A DNA stretch of 27,011 nt from Chitinophagaceae bacterium UBA2375 (GTDB taxonomy: Bacteria > Bacteroidota > Bacteroidia > Chitinophagales > Chitinophagaceae): positions 1 to 27,011 of the forward strand of contig DDTB01000022.1 in assembly GCA_002343985.1 (NCBI GenBank), in the 5' to 3' direction. The position numbers and the translations under genes are program-made. Under the pieces are notes generated by a model. It searched no databases and was not told the origin of the DNA. It worked only from the letters and a program-made list of their open reading frames with translations. Shown here one piece after another: positions 21,367-27,011 of this stretch (the stretch's first letter is position 1; each line of letters begins with the position of its first letter).

Positions 21367-22068
21367 ATGGGAAAGAACATGTTTACTTACCAAGGCCATG
21401 ATAAAAATTTCCAGGTTCCTGTAAAAGGCCTTGTCTTGCCCCTTATTATTTTCCTGCTCTCTTTAGTGATATTGGAACTCTGCAGGCAAACTTATTGGAG
21501 CCAATGGGAGTTAACTTTGCGTAAGGCCACCTGGCTGAATGTTTTGCTGGTGAATATTTCTTTTATGGGGGATGCCTGGTTTGCTGCCGGCGCTATCTTA
21601 TTTGCATTTTATAAAAAATGGCCATCCCGTTACTTTTTGCTTGTTTCTTCATGTTTAACCATTATCGCCATTCAGTGCATGAAGAACATGTTGGCCGGGG
21701 GAGACTGGAGGATGTATACGGAGTCTTGCCAGAACATTTTCCTCTATGTTGGCCAAAGTGATGACAGCGGATTGTTTTTGCCATCAGGGTTTATGGCATT
21801 GTTTACCGCCCTGGGTTTGTCTTTTGCGCATAGGAAACCGGTACGGCACAGGATGATGATTTATGCATTACCCATCATGGCTTTCAGCCGGTTTTACCTG
21901 GCCGGGCAGGGGCCTGCTGAAATTTTACTGGGGGCCATGGTTGGTTCATCCTCTGTTTTATTGTCCGTCAGGCTGATGCATTGGTTCAGCAGGGTTCGAC
22001 AGGCCTTGCATAAAAGAAAATTTGGTACAAAGCCACAGGGTATTGATGGAAATTATTTTCCGGCATGA
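21367..22068 (+). CDS. PAP2-like membrane protein lacking catalytic histidines
   Basis: The 233-residue protein has about five to six membrane segments and the layout of a type 2 phosphatidic acid phosphatase (PAP2) protein. Its motifs are altered: where the family has PSGH it has PSGF (139-142), and the SRxxxxxHxxxD motif reads SRFYLAGQGPAE (174-185), with Gln at the histidine position and Glu at the aspartate. The K-x6-RP motif is also degenerate (K106...R115). Both catalytic histidines are therefore lost, so it is unlikely to be an active phosphatase. It may be a lipid-binding or regulatory relative. It is divergent from the PlcP-like gene, with a PHO-box-like array between them. ATG at 21367 or 21379 could be the start. 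Confidence 0.7.
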   Translation: MGKNMFTYQGHDKNFQVPVKGLVLPLIIFLLSLVILELCRQTYWSQWELTLRKATWLNVLLVNISFMGDAWFAAGAILFAFYKKWPSRYFLLVSSCLTIIAIQCMKNMLAGGDWRMYTESCQNIFLYVGQSDDSGLFLPSGFMALFTALGLSFAHRKPVRHRMMIYALPIMAFSRFYLAGQGPAEILLGAMVGSSSVLLSVRLMHWFSRVRQALHKRKFGTKPQGIDGNYFPA

Positions 22069-22330
22069 TACGGGTCATAGCTGGCCCTCACGGGTAATAA
22101 TATTTTTGTACAAAGCATGTTGAAATTGTATATTTAACATCCTTTCTTTAGTATATAGTAGTTGGATCCTAACCCTTCGCAACACGTCGCACCTCTGAAT
22201 CTGCCTTTATTACGGGTAAAAAGTCATGTTTTCGTAACATTTGTTTCCAACCAGGCATATCCGAAACATGTATTTTTGTAACCCATCTAATGTATTCATA
22301 TTCAAATATTTATTCATAAAAACGCAAATT
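22069..22330. other. Leader region of the T9SS-exported protein, no gene seen
   Basis: There is no supported reading frame in this 262-base stretch. TATTTTTG, which fits the Bacteroidota -7 consensus TAnnTTTG, occurs at 22101-22108 and at 22271-22278. The second is 53 bases before the ATG at 22331, and TTTG at 22240-22243 could be its -33 element although the spacing (27 bases) is longer than usual. AGTCATG (22222) and CGTAACA (22233) are 11 bp apart but no further units follow. Confidence 0.4.
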
Positions 22331-25300
22331 ATGGTCATGTCTACTTCAACAGCAAAAAGCAGGTTACAGACGACGGTGAGCAAGGGATACAGGCTCTTAT
22401 TCAGCCTGGTATTTCTATTACTGCTCGGCGGCCTGCAAACGAATGCCCAAATTAGTATCAATAGTTTGGGGGCTCAGCCAACCCAGGATTTTAATTCATT
22501 AGCCAGTACCGGTACATCAAATGCCATAGGTACATTACCTACTGGATGGACTTTCGTAGAAGCAGGTTCCGGGGCTAACACAACTTATGCAGCCAGTACG
22601 GGCTCCGATAACGCTGGTAATACATACAGCTATGGGGCAGCCAGTAATTCTGAGCGGGCATTGGGTGGCTTGCAGTCTGGTTCCGTAACCCCCACCATTG
22701 GCGTTGTGTACACCAACAATACCGGTGTAACCATTGGTTCCTTGTCAATCAGTTATACAGGTGAGCAATGGAGGTTGGGTGCAACCGGAAGGAACGACAG
22801 GCTCGATTTCCAATACAGTATTAATAACAGCAGCATTAGCTCTGGCTCTTTTACCAATTTTGATGCGCTAGACTTTATAGCCCCGGTATCAACAGGCACT
22901 ACCGGAGCATTGAACGGGAATGCCAACACCGCGGCTGTTAGTGCAACCATTACCGGGTTGTCGATCCTTCCGGGGCAAAGTTTTGCCTTACGTTGGAATT
23001 CATTTGATGCCTCTGGTGCAGATGATGGACTGGCCATTGATGATTTCAATATCACAACAGCATCCGCTGCCGTAGCGCCTACCGTTACTACCACCATCGT
23101 CTCCAGCATCCTGACCAATGGAGCTACTTCAGGTGGTGATGTGACCAGTGATGGTGGCGCAAGCGTTACCGCACGCGGTGTGGCTTATGGTACTTCCCCT
23201 AATCCCGATATCAATGGTAGCATTACATCAGATGGCACGGGTACCGGGCTTTTTGTAAGTACATTATCCGGCCTTTCTGTTAACACACAGTACTATTACA
23301 GGGCTTATGCCACAAATACAGCCGGCACCTCTTATGGTTCGGAAGATGATTTTTATACATTGGCCAATACACCGGATGCGCCTACAGTGGGTGGTCCTAC
23401 TTCAACTTCATTGAATGTGGGCATTGGCGCGGGAGATGGTAATCCATCTGCAACTACTTATGCCATCCGTGAAATCGGTTCAGGCTTGTATGTTCAGGCC
23501 GATGGTAGCAGGGCCGCATCCGAAGTATGGCAAACAGCTTCGGCATGGGGTACCATCGCCGTAACAGGTTTAACTTCATCTACCTTATATTCATTTGATG
23601 TAAAAGCCCGCAATGGCGATAACGTGGAAACAGGTTTCGGTACTTCCGCATCCGGCACCACATCCGCCGCAGGCGCGCAAAACCAAACCATCACTTTCGG
23701 TGCATTGTCGAATGTAACTTATGGTGATGCACCTTTCGCACTGACAGCCACCGCCTCTTCCGGGCTTACGGTTTCATATACAAGTTCTGATCCTTTAGTG
23801 GCCAGCATTTCAGGCAATACCGTTACCATTGTAGGTGTTGGTACTGCCACCATCACGGCTTCACAAGCAGGTGACGGTGTGAACTGGAACGCGGCACCTG
23901 ATGTTGACCAAACACTGACTGTTGATCCTAAAAACCTCACGGTAAGCGGTGCGGTTGCGCAAGACAAGGATTATGACGGCAATACCAATGCCGTGATCAC
24001 CGGCGCTACCCTGGTAGGTGTGGTAGGTTTGGATGACGTGAGCGTAAGCGGTGGAGGTACATTTGCCTCAGCCGATGCCGGTACAGGTATCAGCGTAACT
24101 GCGAACCTGGTATTGGGTGGTGCGGATGCAGGCAATTATACCCTCACACAACCAACCGGTTTAAGCGCTAATATCAACCAGGCAGCACAAACCATCACAT
24201 TCGGTGCACTCGCCCCAAAAACTACGGCCGACGCGCCTTTCAACCTGACTGCAACGGCGTCTTCCGGTTTGCCGGTTTCTTATATCAGCTCAAACCTTTC
24301 AGTAGTCAGCATTTCAGGTAACCTGGTAACCATCAATGGCCCGGGTTCTGCCACAATCACAGCCTCACAGGCCGGCGATGGCAATTACCTGCCTGCCACA
24401 AGTGTAGACCAGGTGCAAGTGGTAACCGTTGCCCCATCAACCGTTACATATAGTTTTGGTACTGTGGCTCCGGGTAACGCCAATCCAACCAGCGGCACTC
24501 CGGTTGCCAACCTTGGTTTCTCAGCCTTATCACGTGGTAACAATTTTGGTACCACCACATTGCTGACTACCACCTCTGGATCAACCGGCTACACGGGCGC
24601 TTCCGGTTCATATAACGCGGGTGCGGCGGTAGATGATGGAGGCTTCAACAGCACTACCAGCACTTATTTTGATTTCACCCTGACACCTGCCGCCGCTCAC
24701 CAGTTTACACTGACCGGCATCAGCTTTGGTGTACGCGCTACTTCAACAGGACCACAAGCCTATACCTTACGCAGCAGCCTTGATGGATTTAGCAGCGACT
24801 TGGCGACAGGTAGCATTTCCAATAACAGTACATGGGCATTGAAATCAAACAGCCTCTCTTTCGCATCAGGATTTGGAACTGAAGTAACCTTCCGCCTTTA
24901 TGTACATAGTGGTGTAGGTAACCCAACAGCGGGTACCGCTAACCTCCGTATCGACGACCTGAAACTGGATGTGTTTGTTGAGGCGGCCCCGGATTGTTCC
25001 GGTACACCTGAAGTGGGTACTGCCAACGGAACTGCAACCATCTGCGAGGGAACAGCAACCACCATCAGCCTCAGCGGCAACACTGATATCAACAGCGCTG
25101 TTGGCCTGAGCATCCAGTGGTTTAGCTCTACCGATAACAATAACTTCACGCCATTTGGCGCCGGCAATGAAACATCATTGTCTACAGGAAACCTGTCACA
25201 GACTACATATTATTATGCAACCATCACGTGCTCTGTATCAGGTTTATCAGAAACCAGCAATACTGTAACGGTAACGGTTGATCCCAATGTGAATGCGGGA

Positions 25301-26917
25301 ACCCTCACCGGCGCGGCTTCTATGTGTGCCGGTACTTCACAATTGCTGACCAGCAATGGCGATGCTGGCGGTACCTGGAACAGCAGCAACCCATTGGTTG
25401 CATCGGTTGACGGTTTGGGCAATGTTACTGCTTTGACTGCAGGTTCTACAGATATTACGTACAGCATCCTAAGCGGTTGCGGTTCGCCATCTGTGGCAAC
25501 ACTGACCATCAGTGTGGCTGAGAACAGCGCTCCGGTTGTAAGTGGTCCTACCAATGTTTGCGCATTCCTCGGTAATAGTGAGCAGGTTTCATATACTGCC
25601 AGTACACCAGGAGCAACAAGCTATACCTGGACCCTGCCTCCGAACGTAAACCTGGTATCAGGTGCAGGCACCAATACCATCACGGTAACATTCAATGCCG
25701 GATTTGCCACACAGGCCAATAAGCAAATCAGGGTAAGGGCGAATTCTGTGTGCGGTGCCAGCGCTCAAACCATTTATTATCTCCTGACACAGTTCCCGAC
25801 CACACCGGCTCCAATTGTAGCATCAACTGCAGATGTATGCCCAAGCGTCGGAACCAATGTGCCTATTGTATATACCATTCCTAAAGTTGCATCTGCTACT
25901 TCGTATATCTGGACTGCACAAGCAGGAAATACTACCATCACCAGCATCAATGGTGCAGGCCCGAACGATACCACAGTATCTGTTGTATTTGGTTCAGGAT
26001 TCAGCACAAGTGCCATCACTGTAACAGCAGTGAACGATTGCGGTATCAGCGGAACCCGCAGCCTGACGATTACCAGGGCAAACCCAAGTACGCCAAGCCT
26101 GATCGCAGGCCCGACAAACGCTTGTGCATTCATCGATCCAAGCGCCAGCACCGCTGCTTACAGCATTCCGCAACAGCCAACGGTGACAGTTTATACATGG
26201 ACGGTTCCATCCGGTTCCTTGAACCTGTCTGGACAGGGTACCAACAGCATTTCCTTCAACTATCCTTCAGGCTTCAGCACCGGTACAGTGAGTGTGGTTG
26301 CCAGCAATGGTTGCGGTGTGAGTGGCCCCCGTTCATTAGGCATCAATACACTGAGCCCGGCTGCTCCAGGTGTTATTGATGTGATTCAAACAGCTGTTTG
26401 TCCGAACCGCGAGTACACATATACCATTGCCAGCCTGCCTGCCAATGCAACATCCATTCAATGGACCGTTCCTGCGGGAGCGAACATAATATCTGGACAA
26501 GGTACAACCAGCATCACGGTATCTTACCCGGCTACATCCGTATCCGGAACTGTGTCTGCTGTGGCTGTGAGCAATTGCGGAAGTAGTGTGGCCCGCAATC
26601 TCTCTGTGAAACTGCCGGCTTGCCCCGAAGGCGGAAGTTTTGCCAAGGGTTCTGGCATCAAGCCTGTCAACCAGGTAGAACTCGACCTGCAAGTATATCC
26701 TAACCCAACTACTACTTCTTTCAGGGTTCAGGTATCCGGCCAGGTTAACGAGCAGGCAACCATCCGCGTCATGGACCTGCAGGGCCGCGAGTTAAGCAGA
26801 AAAATAGTAATGGCCGGATCTGTGCACAGTTTCGGAAGCGACCTGAAAGCAGGCACTTACCTTGTGGAAGTGTTGCAGGGTTGTAAGCGCACCGTGCAAA
26901 AACTGGTTAAATTATAA
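22331..26917 (+). CDS. Large secreted multidomain protein with T9SS C-terminal sorting domain
   Basis: The 1528-residue protein has a signal peptide (about 1-40, ending LQTNAQ) and a C-terminal type A T9SS sorting domain (about 1447-1528: LDLQVYPNPTTTSFRV ... GTYLVEV ... KLVKL), so it is exported by type IX secretion to the surface or medium. In order it has a beta-sandwich ending in DGLAIDDFNI (about 40-245), two fibronectin III-like modules (about 247-450), MBG/YDG-type bacterial Ig repeats with DKDYDGNTNA (about 452-703), a second beta-sandwich (about 705-887), Ig-like and BIG2-like modules (about 887-1063), and four PKD-like repeats of about 85-95 residues, each with a conserved Cys pair (about 1065-1427). 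No catalytic domain is visible, which suggests an adhesin or structural surface protein. The start at 22331 (or 22337) replaces an upstream TTG at 22241 because it gives a proper signal peptide. Confidence 0.88.
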   Translation: MVMSTSTAKSRLQTTVSKGYRLLFSLVFLLLLGGLQTNAQISINSLGAQPTQDFNSLASTGTSNAIGTLPTGWTFVEAGSGANTTYAASTGSDNAGNTYSYGAASNSERALGGLQSGSVTPTIGVVYTNNTGVTIGSLSISYTGEQWRLGATGRNDRLDFQYSINNSSISSGSFTNFDALDFIAPVSTGTTGALNGNANTAAVSATITGLSILPGQSFALRWNSFDASGADDGLAIDDFNITTASAAVAPTVTTTIVSSILTNGATSGGDVTSDGGASVTARGVAYGTSPNPDINGSITSDGTGTGLFVSTLSGLSVNTQYYYRAYATNTAGTSYGSEDDFYTLANTPDAPTVGGPTSTSLNVGIGAGDGNPSATTYAIREIGSGLYVQADGSRAASEVWQTASAWGTIAVTGLTSSTLYSFDVKARNGDNVETGFGTSASGTTSAAGAQNQTITFGALSNVTYGDAPFALTATASSGLTVSYTSSDPLVASISGNTVTIVGVGTATITASQAGDGVNWNAAPDVDQTLTVDPKNLTVSGAVAQDKDYDGNTNAVITGATLVGVVGLDDVSVSGGGTFASADAGTGISVTANLVLGGADAGNYTLTQPTGLSANINQAAQTITFGALAPKTTADAPFNLTATASSGLPVSYISSNLSVVSISGNLVTINGPGSATITASQAGDGNYLPATSVDQVQVVTVAPSTVTYSFGTVAPGNANPTSGTPVANLGFSALSRGNNFGTTTLLTTTSGSTGYTGASGSYNAGAAVDDGGFNSTTSTYFDFTLTPAAAHQFTLTGISFGVRATSTGPQAYTLRSSLDGFSSDLATGSISNNSTWALKSNSLSFASGFGTEVTFRLYVHSGVGNPTAGTANLRIDDLKLDVFVEAAPDCSGTPEVGTANGTATICEGTATTISLSGNTDINSAVGLSIQWFSSTDNNNFTPFGAGNETSLSTGNLSQTTYYYATITCSVSGLSETSNTVTVTVDPNVNAGTLTGAASMCAGTSQLLTSNGDAGGTWNSSNPLVASVDGLGNVTALTAGSTDITYSILSGCGSPSVATLTISVAENSAPVVSGPTNVCAFLGNSEQVSYTASTPGATSYTWTLPPNVNLVSGAGTNTITVTFNAGFATQANKQIRVRANSVCGASAQTIYYLLTQFPTTPAPIVASTADVCPSVGTNVPIVYTIPKVASATSYIWTAQAGNTTITSINGAGPNDTTVSVVFGSGFSTSAITVTAVNDCGISGTRSLTITRANPSTPSLIAGPTNACAFIDPSASTAAYSIPQQPTVTVYTWTVPSGSLNLSGQGTNSISFNYPSGFSTGTVSVVASNGCGVSGPRSLGINTLSPAAPGVIDVIQTAVCPNREYTYTIASLPANATSIQWTVPAGANIISGQGTTSITVSYPATSVSGTVSAVAVSNCGSSVARNLSVKLPACPEGGSFAKGSGIKPVNQVELDLQVYPNPTTTSFRVQVSGQVNEQATIRVMDLQGRELSRKIVMAGSVHSFGSDLKAGTYLVEVLQGCKRTVQKLVKL

Positions 26918-26942
26918 GGTCTTTTGATATCTGATCTTCGAG

Positions 26943-26973
26943 AAGGGTTCCCGATCATCGGGGACCCTTTTTT
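26943..26973 (+). terminator. Rho-independent terminator after the T9SS-exported protein
   Basis: A stem of about 12-13 bp (AAGGGTTCCCGAT, from 26943, with ATCGGGGACCCTT) with one T-G wobble and a minimal loop is followed by a run of T. It lies 26 bases after the stop codon. Confidence 0.85.
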
Positions 26974-26989
26974 GTGTCTGTATATCGCT

Positions 26990-27011
26990 AACCCTGTCGG
27001 GGTTATAACCC
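26990..27011. repeat. Second copy of the 32-bp palindrome, cut by the window edge
   Basis: The 22 bases match positions 1-22 of the palindrome at 18733-18764 exactly, including the half-site and the first part of the second arm. The rest lies outside the window. It sits shortly after a terminator, again in intergenic sequence. Confidence 0.85.

Noticed and set aside
22222..22239. AGTCATG and CGTAACA 11 bp apart before the T9SS-exported protein
   Set aside because: Only two units, neither flanked by further phased copies, and the first lacks TAAC. Not enough to call a PHO box.
1..27011. CRISPR arrays, prophage or defence system
   Set aside because: The tandem repeats have no spacers, and no cas, integrase, capsid, toxin or restriction gene was found.

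Overview
The window looks like chromosome from a member of the Bacteroidota, most plausibly a Chitinophagales/Chitinophagaceae-type bacterium (inference). The grounds are a type IX secretion (T9SS) C-terminal sorting domain, a TonB-dependent receptor with an N-terminal carboxypeptidase-regulatory-like domain, an ECF sigma factor followed by a Bacteroidota-style membrane protein with VPEGYFD motifs, a transketolase split into separate halves, and almost no Shine-Dalgarno sequences before starts. No rRNA, tRNA, CRISPR array, transposase or phage gene was seen. There is no gene-free stretch longer than 300 bases.

Layout. 1-236: degenerate 14-bp tandem repeats and an AT-rich leader. 237-986: MBL-fold hydrolase. 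1195-3033 (minus): ECF sigma factor, single-pass membrane protein and small periplasmic Spy-like protein in one operon, closed by a terminator. 3054-5159 (minus): galE and the C-terminal half of transketolase. 5233-7962 (plus): cation/proton antiporter, then a fused GpgS-like glycosyltransferase and HAD phosphatase. 7993-9885 (minus): DUF47 (PhoU-like) protein and PiT phosphate transporter. 10011-15651 (plus): OprO/P-like phosphate porin, TonB-dependent receptor, beta-helix-like lipoprotein. 15732-17598: small lipoprotein and transglutaminase-like secreted protein. 17577-22068: GT-B glycosyltransferase, alkaline-phosphatase-superfamily enzyme, small membrane protein, PlcP/LpxH-like phosphoesterase and a PAP2-like membrane protein lacking its catalytic histidines. 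22331-26917: 1528-residue secreted multidomain protein with a T9SS sorting domain.

The most interesting reading is a phosphate-starvation island from about 8.0 to 22.1 kb. The intergenic regions before the porin (shared with DUF47-PiT), the TonB receptor, the alkaline-phosphatase-family gene, and between the PlcP-like and PAP2-like genes each contain an array of 7-bp units related to GGTAACA, repeating every 11 bp exactly. The identical heptamer GGTAACA occurs in all four. This is the architecture of a PHO box, the PhoB/PhoP direct-repeat operator. Together the genes could take up phosphate across the outer membrane (porin, TonB receptor) and inner membrane (PiT plus DUF47), release phosphate from organic esters (phosphatase), and recycle phosphate from membrane lipids (PlcP-like phospholipase C, PAP2-like protein, glycosyltransferase). 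The repeat arrays are seen directly; the regulon and the lipid-remodelling role are inference.

Other notable items are the glycosyltransferase-phosphatase fusion (a possible one-protein route to glucosylglycerate or a related solute), two families of interspersed repeats (a 14-bp tandem unit at both 2-43 and 14201-14242, and a perfect 32-bp palindrome at 18733-18764 that recurs at the right edge), and a triplicated VPEGYFD motif in the putative anti-sigma protein.
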